The notes: generated by a model not told the origin, from the sequence alone. A stretch of DNA of 64,000 bases from Pseudomonadota bacterium (GCA_020161855.1 JAIUNJ010000001.1:496001-560000), one strand, 5' to 3'; positions 21,267-29,369 are shown, counted from the stretch's first letter. Made by a program: numbers and translations.

Positions 21267-22484
21267 TCAGAGCAGGGACAGGAAGTGACGCAGCAGAGTG
21301 ATGTAGGCTGATCCCACGGCCACATAGGCAAAGGCGGAAATACATACTTCCATGCTGCTCAAGGGGCGCAACCCGGCATCGATGGTGCGCGCCTTGATGT
21401 TGGCCAGGATGGCGAGGCCGCCGAATATCACCAGAATGATCTGGCCCATGATGAAGCCAATACCCGATATGGCGGCACCGACGGCCATCAAGCCGAAGCG
21501 CGCGTGGCGGCCCATGAGGCGCTGCAGCAGTGAACGCAGGGCGACGCCTCCATCCAGAGGCTCGACCGGCAACAGATTGAAGAGATTGAGTGCCACAGTC
21601 ACGACACCCATCACGACAAGAAGCATCGGCGTTTCTGATCCGGCCAGGACCGGTATGACGCAGGCCAGCGCCAGAAGGGTTGAGAAGCCGGGGCCCATCA
21701 GGGCTGCGAAGACCGCCTGACCCTGGGTTTCAAAGGCAAAGCGCGGCAGGGCGATGGCGCCCAGAAATGGCAGGAAGACGATGCGGCCCCAGGGTTGCCC
21801 CATCATGCGGTAGGCCAGCAGGTGCCCAAACTCGTGAACCAGAAGGGCAAAGACCAGAAAGGCGGAAGCGATCCAGCCCAGCAGGAGGGCAAATGCAGCC
21901 AGCGAGATCAGACCTGTCACGATTGCGACGGCCGCCGAAATCAACTGATAGGGCCGGTCATCGACGATGCCCTTCTCGGCCATGCTGCGGATGCGATAGA
22001 CGCCGCCCCAGAGATCGGCCCGGGCGAGGATCTGCGCGAGGAGCGGACGCGGTCCCCAGTGATAGGTCACGCTGAGACGTGTTCGGTCTCCCTCTTCCAC
22101 GAGATTGAAGTCCTGGCGCAGCAGCTCGTTGTTGTGGCTGCGGTCCTGCAGGCCCTCGCGCAGCAGGACAAGGCGTGAAAAGGGCTGACGCTCGGCAACG
22201 CGGAAGAGCGCATTTGAGGCGCGCGGGGCGCCATTCGGCATCGTGGTGGTATAGGTCTTGCGATAGACGCTACGTTCGGCGTCAACGAGATCGGCGCGGA
22301 TTGATGTCTGCCCCCAGTTCTGGTCCCGGCCGTCAATGACATCGATCAGTTGAAACACCTGCGCGAGCGGTGCTGCGATGGTCAGGCTGGCATGAGGCCG
22401 CACCGCCCTGCGGAAGCCGATGAGAGCGAGAAGAAGCAGCGTGAACGGGATTTCGAGGCCGACGGTCGACCAGGTGGAAAACAT
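21267..22484 (-). CDS. START-like (SRPBCC) domain fused to a membrane M50 zinc protease
   Basis: The 405-residue product has an N-terminal hydrophobic helix (about 8-23), a soluble region of about 150 residues starting ASLTIAAPLAQVFQLIDVID that reads like a SRPBCC/polyketide-cyclase lipid-binding domain, then a multi-helix membrane part. The membrane part has the M50 zinc motif HEFGH at 217-221 and the second metal/active-site motif in LFNLLPVEPLDGG at 301-313, so it should be an intact site-2-type protease. The ATG at 22484 is preferred (AGGG upstream); a longer frame to 22628 is open. It lies 43 bases upstream of zapE on the same strand. Substrate unknown; the lipid-binding-like domain may sense or present a ligand (inference). 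Confidence 0.85.
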   Translation of the reverse strand: MFSTWSTVGLEIPFTLLLLALIGFRRAVRPHASLTIAAPLAQVFQLIDVIDGRDQNWGQTSIRADLVDAERSVYRKTYTTTMPNGAPRASNALFRVAERQPFSRLVLLREGLQDRSHNNELLRQDFNLVEEGDRTRLSVTYHWGPRPLLAQILARADLWGGVYRIRSMAEKGIVDDRPYQLISAAVAIVTGLISLAAFALLLGWIASAFLVFALLVHEFGHLLAYRMMGQPWGRIVFLPFLGAIALPRFAFETQGQAVFAALMGPGFSTLLALACVIPVLAGSETPMLLVVMGVVTVALNLFNLLPVEPLDGGVALRSLLQRLMGRHARFGLMAVGAAISGIGFIMGQIILVIFGGLAILANIKARTIDAGLRPLSSMEVCISAFAYVAVGSAYITLLRHFLSLL

Positions 22485-22602
22485 GACTTGCCCTGAAACA
22501 GACTGAAGCCCCACCTTGGGCGGGAGCATCTTAAGTTTCTGCAAATGGAGGCTGTGCGCGGCCGCTACTCCGGCCCGCACCGGCAAGGTTGATGATAGGC
22601 TC

Positions 22603-22869
22603 ATGCCCGGGTTCAGAAGCACGACCATTTCAAGCGGGCCGTTCCTCGCTCGGCCGGGCTATGCCGATGCCGTCATTGCCGAATACAAGCACCTCTCCGG
22701 CGAGGATCTCCTGGCGACGACCACGGAGTTTGCCGCCTATTCCATCGTGCGCTCCATCGCCAAAAATGTGAAATCACTTTCAGAAATATCGACCAACATG
22801 GCCTTTGGTGCCACGCGCTTTGGCATTCTCGGCAAACTCGCGCAGCCGCCGCGCCTGGCAAAACTCTAG
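22603..22869 (+). CDS. Small hypothetical protein, 88 aa
   Basis: Not recognised. The ATG at 22603 gives MPGFRSTTISSGPFLARPGYADAV with a helical, alanine-rich centre and a basic C-terminus ending RLAKL. No signal peptide, membrane helix or metal motif is evident. Codon bias is consistent with a real gene in this genome (GC-rich third positions), but a clear ribosome site is lacking. It is transcribed divergently from the M50 fusion gene and ends 42 bases before the converging exporter gene. A phasin-like small helical protein is possible but unproven. Confidence 0.55.
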   Translation: MPGFRSTTISSGPFLARPGYADAVIAEYKHLSGEDLLATTTEFAAYSIVRSIAKNVKSLSEISTNMAFGATRFGILGKLAQPPRLAKL

Positions 22870-22911
22870 ACGGCTAAAGGCTTATCTCCGGCTGCCCTGC
22901 AAACGGCGATA

Positions 22912-23793
22912 TTATGTCTTGCCTGCGATGTCCTTCGCCGGTGACTGTTTCTGGCTGGCGAGAATATGAGTGATCACGGCTGCGAAGACGATGGCGCCGC
23001 CAAGGAGCGTTGCAGTGACGGGTGTCTCCGACATCAGGAGCCAGACCCAGAGCGGCGCCAATGGCGCATCGAGAGCACCGATCAGGGCTGTTTCGACGGG
23101 TGGCAGGCGCCGTGAACCGAGCACGAAAAGCGCCAGCCCGAGGGACGAGTTGACGATGCCGAAACCGGCCAGCGTGATCCAGTCAAGGCCCTGGGGCGAC
23201 AGTGGTGCCGAGAGCGGCAGAGCCACGAGGGCGCTCAGAAGGCTCGAGAGCGCTGCCGCCTGGAGCGCCGGCATTTCCGGGGCGTAGCGCACAAACACCA
23301 TCATGGACGCCACCGAGACTGTCATCAGGAAGGCATAGAAATCACCCCAGGCAGAACCTTCCCTGCCAAGACCTACCATGACGACGATGCCGAGCAGGGC
23401 CGCGAGGCTGGCCAGCATGGCTGAGCGCGACGGAAGTTCCCGGAGCACAAGCCAGCCGAGACCCGCAGCCACGAAGGGCACTGCCGCATAGATGATGGCG
23501 ACGTGCGCAACGCTCGTGTGTGTGAGCGCTGCGATGTAGGTCAGCATGCCGAATGCCGAAATCACGGCAAAGATCCAGCCTGCACGGCCAAGCCTGGCAA
23601 AGCGCATCAGGCCATTGCGGCCTTCCACCAGCACGGTGAAAGCCGCGATGCCGAGAAAGCCGAAGACACCGCGCCAGACGAGCGTGGTGGCGAGATCCGT
23701 TTGCAGCAGGCGGGTGAAGAGGCCTGCCGTGCTCCAGGCGATGGTCGAAGCGATGATGAGCAGGAGGCCAAGGCTGTAGCTGTTGCGCCTCAT
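22912..23793 (-). CDS. EamA/DMT-family transporter
   Basis: Inner-membrane drug/metabolite transporter of 293 residues with ten hydrophobic segments in two EamA repeats. The start MRRNSYSLGLLLIIASTIAWSTAG is the usual first helix of the family, and WRGVFGFLGIAAF and the second-half VSVASMMVFVRY and GALDAPLAPLWVWLLMSE patterns fit. Its ATG overlaps the upstream gene's TGA (ATGA), so translation is coupled to the NIF3-like protein. The pair is transcribed divergently from a WYL regulator whose dyad operator lies in the shared promoter. Metabolite export controlled by that regulator is inferred; the substrate is unknown. Confidence 0.88.
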   Translation of the reverse strand: MRRNSYSLGLLLIIASTIAWSTAGLFTRLLQTDLATTLVWRGVFGFLGIAAFTVLVEGRNGLMRFARLGRAGWIFAVISAFGMLTYIAALTHTSVAHVAIIYAAVPFVAAGLGWLVLRELPSRSAMLASLAALLGIVVMVGLGREGSAWGDFYAFLMTVSVASMMVFVRYAPEMPALQAAALSSLLSALVALPLSAPLSPQGLDWITLAGFGIVNSSLGLALFVLGSRRLPPVETALIGALDAPLAPLWVWLLMSETPVTATLLGGAIVFAAVITHILASQKQSPAKDIAGKT

Positions 23794-24227
23794 GAGGCCT
23801 TTTTCCAATCGCCTGTCGTGTTCCACCAGCGATAGGGATTCTTGCTGTCGTCGAGACCCTTGGAACGGCTGACCAGCACCCGCTCAACTGTGATGAAGGG
23901 TTCCTGATATGGGTTCACGGCAAAAATCTTCTCCACGACATTCGCCAGCAGGGCTTCGTCGTCTTCGATCTGAAAATACAGGATGACAACGCCCGGCCGT
24001 TTGCGGATTGCTTCCTCCTTGCCAGCGGCAGCGCCCTCACCGGGCCGGTAGCGTTCGAAGCCAGGGGCTGTCTCGTAGCTGTTGCAGTCATATTTTCCAG
24101 CGGTCAGCGGCGTTATGGTGGTGACGTGCTCGATGATCGTATCGGCATTCTCTGCCGGAAGCTGCACCGTTAAGAGATACATGGGCTGCATGCGGGTGGA
24201 ATGTGTCTCGAAGGGCTTGAGGTGCAT
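23790..24227 (-). CDS. NIF3/YqfO-domain-like protein, 145 aa
   Basis: Stand-alone PII/CutA-like domain of the type inserted in NIF3/YqfO proteins. The pattern seen is VTTITPLTAGKYDCNSYET, then FERYRPGEGA, and a C-terminal FAVNPYQEPFITVERV; the NIF3 insert domain has matching G-x-Y-x-x-C, FRPLEGA and HPYEE elements. The metal-binding NIF3 catalytic halves are absent, so this is the small domain alone followed by a basic tail (PYRWWNTTGDWKKA). The ATG at 24227 follows GAGAAG. It is coupled to the EamA gene by an ATGA overlap. A sensory or trimeric small-molecule-binding role is likely from the fold; the ligand is unknown. Confidence 0.7.
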   Translation of the reverse strand: MHLKPFETHSTRMQPMYLLTVQLPAENADTIIEHVTTITPLTAGKYDCNSYETAPGFERYRPGEGAAAGKEEAIRKRPGVVILYFQIEDDEALLANVVEKIFAVNPYQEPFITVERVLVSRSKGLDDSKNPYRWWNTTGDWKKAS

Positions 24228-24265
24228 GGTATCTTCTCTCTTGGCCCTGCCGAGCTAACATCGCG

Positions 24266-24289
24266 CTCCTGACAACAGGCTGTCAGGAG
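24266..24289. promoter_or_regulatory. Perfect 9-bp dyad operator in the divergent WYL-regulator promoter
   Basis: CTCCTGACA (24266-24274), 6 bases, TGTCAGGAG (24281-24289), with no mismatch. It lies between the NIF3-like/EamA pair (minus) and the WYL regulator (plus) and overlaps the first possible ribosome site (AGGAG) of the regulator. CTGACA/TGTCAG dyads are a known operator type for YafY/WYL-family regulators. It could control both directions and the regulator itself. Confidence 0.65.
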
Positions 24290-24314
24290 ACTTATGGCAG
24301 GAGGCACAGCCATC

Positions 24315-25004
24315 ATGCGGTCCGACCGTCTCTTTGAGCTGATCCAGCTTTTCAGGCGCGCCAAGCGGCCTGTGACAGCACAGCGTCTGGCCGAGCAACT
24401 GGAAGTGACGGCGCGGACCATCTACCGCGATGTTGCGAGCCTTCAGGCCATGGGCGTGCCGATCATGGGTGAGGCCGGCGTCGGTTACGTGATGCAGAAG
24501 GGTTTCGACTTGCCGCCGGTCATGTTCGATGTCGTCGAGGTCGAGGCGATCACTGTCGGCCTCGCCCTTCTTTCACGCACTGGCGACCGCAGCCTGATCA
24601 AGGCGGCGCGCCGCGTGGCAGGCAAACTAGCCGATGTGGTGCCGCGGCAACTGGCGGGAGACTTCACGTCCCCGGCCTTTCATGTGTCGGACTACGGTGC
24701 ACCGGAAACCGATCTTGCGCCTTTCCGGGAGGCGCTGCGTCAAGGCCGCAAGCTCCAGATCACCTATGGTGACGGCAAGGGCGACGTCACGCAGCGGACG
24801 GTCCTGCCCGTGGCGCTGTTCTACTATGTCGAAGTGGTGCTGCTCGCCGCCTGGTGCGACCTGCGCAATGATTTTCGTCATTTCCGCGTTGATCGGATTG
24901 CCGGCTGGCGCATCCTCGATGGCGACTATGGCAAGGAGGCTTCTGCCCGGCGGCAGCAGTGGCTGGCCTCCGGTGTCTTGCACAGGCCCGACGCTAGCGA
25001 ATGA
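24315..25004 (+). CDS. YafY/WYL-family transcriptional regulator
   Basis: HTH-WYL regulator, 229 residues from the ATG at 24315 (AGGAGG 10 bases upstream); an in-frame ATG at 24294 would add 7 residues. The N-terminus MRSDRLFELIQLFRRAKRPVTAQRLAEQLEVTARTIYRDV is a winged helix of the DeoR-like HTH_11 type. The C-terminal WYL region contains VVLLAAWCDLRNDFRHFRVDRI, typical for ligand-sensing YafY proteins. It is divergent from the NIF3-like/EamA pair with a perfect dyad between, so those genes are the probable targets. The end overlaps the convergent acetyltransferase by 11 bases. Ligand unknown. Confidence 0.9.
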   Translation: MRSDRLFELIQLFRRAKRPVTAQRLAEQLEVTARTIYRDVASLQAMGVPIMGEAGVGYVMQKGFDLPPVMFDVVEVEAITVGLALLSRTGDRSLIKAARRVAGKLADVVPRQLAGDFTSPAFHVSDYGAPETDLAPFREALRQGRKLQITYGDGKGDVTQRTVLPVALFYYVEVVLLAAWCDLRNDFRHFRVDRIAGWRILDGDYGKEASARRQQWLASGVLHRPDASE

Positions 25005-25602
25005 CAGGGGCCTGGGGGGTTGCGTCCATCGGCAGTTTACCTTGCAGGCGCGGGTCGTCGTGAATCTCGACCATGCGCATGTAGGGTGTGAAGCCGGACC
25101 TGATGTAGAAGGGCAGTGCGGCCGGATGGTCGAAGGTGCAGGTGTGTACCCAGTAGCGTGAAATTGGCCGAGCCCAGGCACGGCGGATCGATTCATCCAT
25201 GAGGGCGCGGCCCATGCCGCCGCCGATCGCCTCTGGCACGAGGCCGAAGAAGGCCAGCTCACAGTCGGGCATTTCGGCGAAGCTGAGTTCGAGCAGGCCG
25301 ATTCCCCTGCCATTCCTGATCAGGGCGTAGGACTCGACTTCCGGATTGCCGATGATGCTGGCGAGCCTTTCATCCGCCATGATGAGGCGCGAGAACCACA
25401 TAAGATCACGCCCCACAGCCTTGAAGAGATCGCGGAACGCTTCGAGATCCTTGCCGCCAAAGCGCTTGAGCGTCACATCCTTTGGGAACTCCGCCAGCTT
25501 GCGTGGTGGCGCAGCCTTCATTTCCAGACAGGTCACCACGTTGGCGAGCTTGCCGGGCGGCAGTTCATAGAAGTCGTTGGGCAGATCGAGACGCGGCATC
25601 AT
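24994..25602 (-). CDS. GNAT-family N-acetyltransferase
   Basis: Acetyl-CoA-dependent acetyltransferase of 202 residues. The GNAT core is visible as SYALIRNGRGIGLLELSF, then LAFFGLVPEAIGGGMGRALMDE (the pyrophosphate-binding G-x-G-x-G/A region, about 120-140), and HTCTFDHPAALPFYIRSGFTPY near the end, a frequent terminal GNAT motif. The substrate is not evident. Two adjacent ATGs at 25602 and 25599 follow GAGG; either could start. It converges with the WYL regulator, overlapping by 11 bases, and sits alone between it and the VOC gene. Confidence 0.88.
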   Translation of the reverse strand: MMPRLDLPNDFYELPPGKLANVVTCLEMKAAPPRKLAEFPKDVTLKRFGGKDLEAFRDLFKAVGRDLMWFSRLIMADERLASIIGNPEVESYALIRNGRGIGLLELSFAEMPDCELAFFGLVPEAIGGGMGRALMDESIRRAWARPISRYWVHTCTFDHPAALPFYIRSGFTPYMRMVEIHDDPRLQGKLPMDATPQAPVIR

Positions 25603-25663
25603 TTACCTCAAACAGCACCAACCGCAGGCGTGTGGCACCTTCCCGGCTGAGAAGATGCGCCCA

Positions 25664-26095
25664 CTATTCCTTCGGCAGATGACGGGATGGAATCCAGACG
25701 AAGCCATCATCATCCAGGATCATGCATTCGCGCAAGCCGTGGGGTTTGTCGATGCAGCCTGCAAGAATCGTATAGCCATGCTGGCGCGCGCGGGCCTCGG
25801 CGGCATCGGGATCGAGCTGATAGCAACGCAGCTCAATGCCCACCCCGCGTGGGGCGTCACTTGTCAGGGTGCCGTAAAGTTCGTTGCCACGGTAGGATTG
25901 CGGCATGTGGTACATGAATTCCGCGCCATGCAGGCGCATGGCGGCAAACACATCGGTGCGAAAATAAATTGTCGCCTCAAGCACTTCCGTGGCGAAGTGA
26001 AGGGCTCGCCCGAGATCGGCGACGATCAGGTTGAAGCCCAGCCCGCGCAAGCTGCGGCCATAGTCGGGGGCAGAGGGAGGTGAGCTGGAAGACAT
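25664..26095 (-). CDS. VOC (glyoxalase/bleomycin-resistance) family protein
   Basis: Vicinal-oxygen-chelate fold protein of 143 residues. The N-terminal RGLGFNLIVADLGRALHFATEVLEATIYFRTDVFAAM and C-terminal GYTILAGCIDKPHGLRECMILDDDGFVWIPS show the paired beta-alpha-beta-beta-beta modules. The usual metal ligands cannot be assigned with confidence. The ATG at 26095 is the first in frame. It lies 47 bases downstream of the small hypothetical gene at 26143 on the same strand. Function could be a lyase, dioxygenase or isomerase; the sequence alone does not say. Confidence 0.8.
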   Translation of the reverse strand: MSSSSPPSAPDYGRSLRGLGFNLIVADLGRALHFATEVLEATIYFRTDVFAAMRLHGAEFMYHMPQSYRGNELYGTLTSDAPRGVGIELRCYQLDPDAAEARARQHGYTILAGCIDKPHGLRECMILDDDGFVWIPSRHLPKE

Positions 26096-26142
26096 GGCCT
26101 ATCTGACCACGGACAGGGCCGCGCGGTCCAGACCGCTTGCCG

Positions 26143-26541
26143 CTAGCTGAGGTATTCCACGATCTCACGGCGGCGCTCACCATCCCAGACGATGCGGCAG
26201 CCTTCCAGGGCCTCATGGACGGAAAGGTTGCGGTGGTGGAGCGACAGGAAGAGACAGGCGGCGGCTTCCGCCGCCAGCGTCTCGGTCTCGGCATCCTCGA
26301 CGGTCAGCGCCAGGGAGAGGCGATGGGCAATCTCGGCAATCATGGCGGCCACGACCGGTTTGCGGATGCTGCGGGCCGAGGCCCAGTTCTCGGCAATCTC
26401 GCCGGGGGTGAGTTCAATGACGCAACTGGAGCCCACATTGACAGGGATATTACCGCGATCACGGATATCGCGGGCAAGGCCGCCCTTCGACAGCGGCGGG
26501 CAGGAGAGCAACTCCGTTCCATGAAGCGCTGGCGCCGCCAT
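26143..26541 (-). CDS. Hypothetical protein, 132 aa
   Basis: Not recognised. The ATG at 26541 follows GGAG with 6 bases spacing, supporting translation. The protein is soluble, with an N-terminal loop region and a helical C-terminal half (RKPVVAAMIAEIAHRLSLALTVEDAETETLAAEAAACLFL region, given only in outline) followed by HHRNLSVHEALEG. There are three Cys residues but no clear motif. It lies between two VOC genes on the same strand and could share their transcript. Confidence 0.65.
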   Translation of the reverse strand: MAAPALHGTELLSCPPLSKGGLARDIRDRGNIPVNVGSSCVIELTPGEIAENWASARSIRKPVVAAMIAEIAHRLSLALTVEDAETETLAAEAAACLFLSLHHRNLSVHEALEGCRIVWDGERRREIVEYLS

Positions 26542-26625
26542 GGTCTACTCCACTCACATGACTCTGGCCTGAGAGTCTGCGCCCTGAAAGTTGCGATCAC
26601 GTAAACAGGCTAATTCCTGTGCAGA

Positions 26626-27012
26626 TCAGGGTTCCGGCCTGTGGCAAACGGCCTCGACGTTGTTGCCATCGGAATCGAACACGAAGGCACCATAGTAGTT
26701 TTCATGGTAGTGCGGCCTGAGACCCGGCTTGCCATTGTCACGGCCGCCAACGGCAATGGCCGCTTTGTAGAAAGCGCTCACGGCAGCACGACCGGCGGCC
26801 TGAAAAGCGACATGCACGCCAGTCACCTTTGTGGTGCCTTCTCCGATCCAGAAGTCTGGTTTGTCCTTGCCGAAGCCGGCATGAGCCTCTCCGCCCGTCA
26901 TTTCGCGGCTCACTTCCATGATGAGGCCATAGCCGAGGGGCGCCAGCGCCTCGGTGTAGAAAGCCTTGGACGTCTCAAAATCACTCACCGCAAAACCTAC
27001 ATGGTCAAGCAT
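26626..27012 (-). CDS. VOC-family glyoxalase-like protein, 128 aa
   Basis: Single VOC protein. It opens MLDHVGFAVSDFETSKAFYTEALAPLGYG, a classic first beta-alpha module with His4 as a possible metal ligand, and has VHVAFQAAGRAAVSAFYKAAIAVGG and HYHENYYGAFVFDSDGNNVEAVCH near the C-terminus, where HENYYGAFV and the terminal Glu are usual ligand positions in this subgroup. Its start overlaps the FGGY kinase stop by 8 bases, so it is translated with that kinase. The link suggests a role in the same sugar pathway (for example an epimerase or detoxification step), but this is inference. Confidence 0.88.
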   Translation of the reverse strand: MLDHVGFAVSDFETSKAFYTEALAPLGYGLIMEVSREMTGGEAHAGFGKDKPDFWIGEGTTKVTGVHVAFQAAGRAAVSAFYKAAIAVGGRDNGKPGLRPHYHENYYGAFVFDSDGNNVEAVCHRPEP

Positions 27013-28405
27013 GGCTCAAACTCCTGGTCAGTTGCTTCCAATTGTCCTGATAGGCGGGCAGGCCCGGCAAGGCCGCAGGCTCCACGGTCCGCATCGCCGC
27101 CGTCATGCGCGGCAATGTACTGTCGTCCATGAGGCCGAGGCAGGCAGCGCCTGCTGCGGTGCCGTCCTTGAGTTCGGAGGCAAATACGCGCTGGCCGTGC
27201 CGCAAGCCCGCAAGCACAGCGAGAAAGACGTCATTCTGTGAGAACGGGCCATCAACGATGACATCATGGCGAGAGCCGATGACATCGAGCGATTCAGAAA
27301 CCATGAGCGCGCAGTAGAGTGAGGCCAGCGTGGCGCGTTCTTCTGCTGACTGCGGTGCAGGCCCGACGATGTGGCCCTTGAGCGCCGTCCGGGGAACAGG
27401 TCCTCCGGAATCAGTGAAGCTGGGCAAGGCCAGCGTGCCAGCCGCAAGGAGTGCAGCAGCGCAAGTGAGGCTTGCTGCCTGGCCCGGCGCGCCGCCGCTC
27501 AGGACCTCGAATTCCTTGCCGCCGAAGAAGCGGCAGCAGGCGACGGGTCTGCCGAGAACACTGATGTTCGCGACTGTGTCGCGCGCAGGATCAAGCCCGG
27601 TGATGGCCGCGTCACTGTCAAAGCCAATGATCCATGTGCCCGTCGACAGCAGGGTGAAATGCTCAACGCCGCTGGCGAGATAACGCAGGAAGTTGGCATT
27701 GGAGTCGTGCACGCCCGCAGCAATCTCGGCACGGCCACGGAAGCTGTCGCCACGAAATTCCGGTTTCAATGTGCCGATGATTTCCCAGGCCTTGGCAAGT
27801 GGCGCGTATTTGCCGGCCCAGCCTTCGGCAACGGCAAGTTTCGTCGGGCCAAAGCTGTTGAGGTCGAGGAGATGGGATTGGCACCCCATGGCTGAAATCT
27901 CGCTGACGGCGCGGCCCCCCAGCCTCATGGCCACGTATTGCATGAGCGGAAGGATGGTTGCGGTTCGGGCGAAATCTTCGGGCAATGCGCGAGCTTGCCA
28001 GAAAAGCTGCATGCCGTGCAGCAGGGCCAGTGGCAGTTGTGGCGAGTAGGTCTCCGCGAAGCTGGGGCTGACGGCGGTATAGGCGGCGAGAATATCGGGT
28101 GGCGGGTTGGACATGTAGTCCATGATGGGGACGGCAAGGGTGCCATCCGCCTTGAGAGAGACGATGCAGGCGCCGTGCGCCGAGGTGACGATGCGATCAA
28201 CGGGAAGGATCGCGTCCATCTCCCGCAGGACCGCGCCCGCGAAAGCAATCATCGGCTCCGTATCGATCTCACTGTAGTGAGCACCCTGGCGATGGGTGCT
28301 GGTCATTTTGCGCTCGGCCAGCACCTCAAGCTGCGGCGAGAAGAGCAGAACCTTGGTATTGGTGTGGCCTACGTCAACTACTGCAATGCCGCGCGGCGCC
28401 GTCAT
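27005..28405 (-). CDS. FGGY-family carbohydrate kinase (fuculokinase/rhamnulokinase-like)
   Basis: ATP-dependent sugar kinase of 466 residues. The first FGGY lobe starts AVVDVGHTNTKVLLFSPQ near 8-25 (phosphate-1 motif D-x-G-x-T-x-x-K); the second lobe has LLSTGTWIIGFDSD near 258 (phosphate-2) and VIVDGPFSQNDVF near 390. The ATG at 28405 is supported by AGAGGG 7 bases upstream over a TTG at 28411. The product resembles keto-deoxy-sugar kinases, so with the divergent class II aldolase it could phosphorylate a ketose that the aldolase then cleaves. The VOC gene overlaps its 3' end. Substrate not determined. Confidence 0.88.
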   Translation of the reverse strand: MTAPRGIAVVDVGHTNTKVLLFSPQLEVLAERKMTSTHRQGAHYSEIDTEPMIAFAGAVLREMDAILPVDRIVTSAHGACIVSLKADGTLAVPIMDYMSNPPPDILAAYTAVSPSFAETYSPQLPLALLHGMQLFWQARALPEDFARTATILPLMQYVAMRLGGRAVSEISAMGCQSHLLDLNSFGPTKLAVAEGWAGKYAPLAKAWEIIGTLKPEFRGDSFRGRAEIAAGVHDSNANFLRYLASGVEHFTLLSTGTWIIGFDSDAAITGLDPARDTVANISVLGRPVACCRFFGGKEFEVLSGGAPGQAASLTCAAALLAAGTLALPSFTDSGGPVPRTALKGHIVGPAPQSAEERATLASLYCALMVSESLDVIGSRHDVIVDGPFSQNDVFLAVLAGLRHGQRVFASELKDGTAAGAACLGLMDDSTLPRMTAAMRTVEPAALPGLPAYQDNWKQLTRSLSHA

Positions 28406-28537
28406 TCTCAAACCCTCTGAAGCGTCGGCAAGGGGATAGGGGATTTCGGCATGGCAGACAATCGCATGAGCCTCCTTTACGAGCAGGCGTCGCCGCTGTT
28501 AGTGAAGCGCAAAATCACACACCGGGAAAAATCGCTC

Positions 28538-29290
28538 ATGAGCAAGATCAAATACAAGCAACTGCGCAAACAGGTGATTGATGTCTGCCTCACCATGAAT
28601 GCGCTGGGAATCAATCAGGGTACCTCCGGAAATGTCAGCGTGCGCACCGATGAGGGTTTTCTGATTACCGCTTCGGGTGTTCCCTATGACCGCATGAAGC
28701 CGCAGCATGTGGTGGAGATGGATCTCGATGGTGGCTATCGCGGCGACTTTTTGCCGTCGACCGAATGGCGCATGCATCTCGACATCTTCAAGAACAAGCC
28801 CAAGGCCGGCGCCATTGTTCATGTTCATTCGCCCTACGCAACGGCACTCTCCTGCTTGCGCAAGGAGATTCCGCCCTTTCACTACATGATCGGGGTTGCG
28901 GGTGGCTCGACGCTGCGGGTGGCCGACTATGCCGAGTTCGGCACGCCCGAACTCTCGACCGTAATGCTGAAGGCGATGGAAGGCCGGAGCGCCTGCCTTC
29001 TCGCCAACCACGGACAGATTTGCTTTGCTCCGACGCTGGACAAGGCGCTGTGGCTTGCCGGCGAGATCGAGGCGATCAGCCACCATTATTGGGCGGCCTC
29101 GCTGATGGGCAAACCGGTGCTTCTCAGCGACGCGGAAATGTCGAGCGTGCTGCGGCGTTTCAAGAGCTATGGCAAGCAACTTGATGAACTGGCGGGCCTC
29201 GATCCTTCTGAGCTTTCAGTGATGATGCCCGAACGCCGCGATGGTGAGGCGGTTCCTGTTGCCGCCAAGCGAAAGCGCAAGCCGGCCTGA
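28538..29290 (+). CDS. Class II aldolase/adducin-family protein (fuculose-phosphate aldolase-like)
   Basis: Zinc-dependent aldolase of the FucA/AraD family, 250 residues from the ATG at 28538. Expected elements are present: MNALGINQGTSGNVSVR near 17-33 (phosphate-binding G-T-S-G-N), ITASGVPYDRM near 41, the zinc pair in IVHVHSPYATALS near 92-104 and a third zinc His in LLANHGQICF near 157. It would cleave a ketose-1-phosphate or tetrulose/pentulose phosphate to DHAP plus an aldehyde. An upstream in-frame ATG at 28451, preceded by GGGGAT, would add 29 residues; homologues start near 28538. It is divergent from an FGGY kinase and precedes the ABC operon by 117 bases. A basic tail (AAKRKRKPA) ends the protein. 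Confidence 0.9.
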   Translation: MSKIKYKQLRKQVIDVCLTMNALGINQGTSGNVSVRTDEGFLITASGVPYDRMKPQHVVEMDLDGGYRGDFLPSTEWRMHLDIFKNKPKAGAIVHVHSPYATALSCLRKEIPPFHYMIGVAGGSTLRVADYAEFGTPELSTVMLKAMEGRSACLLANHGQICFAPTLDKALWLAGEIEAISHHYWAASLMGKPVLLSDAEMSSVLRRFKSYGKQLDELAGLDPSELSVMMPERRDGEAVPVAAKRKRKPA

Positions 29291-29369
29291 TATTTGGTGC
29301 AGTGCGAGATAAGTTGGCGGCCTGGTGTTGACAGGCTGCGTGGCGGGATTCTAGGTTCCAAAATACAAA

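Noticed and set aside
23342-23887. A second exporter-sized open frame on the minus strand in another frame
   Set aside because: It overlaps the EamA gene in a shifted frame, starts with a Cys/Arg-rich lead and lacks membrane segments.
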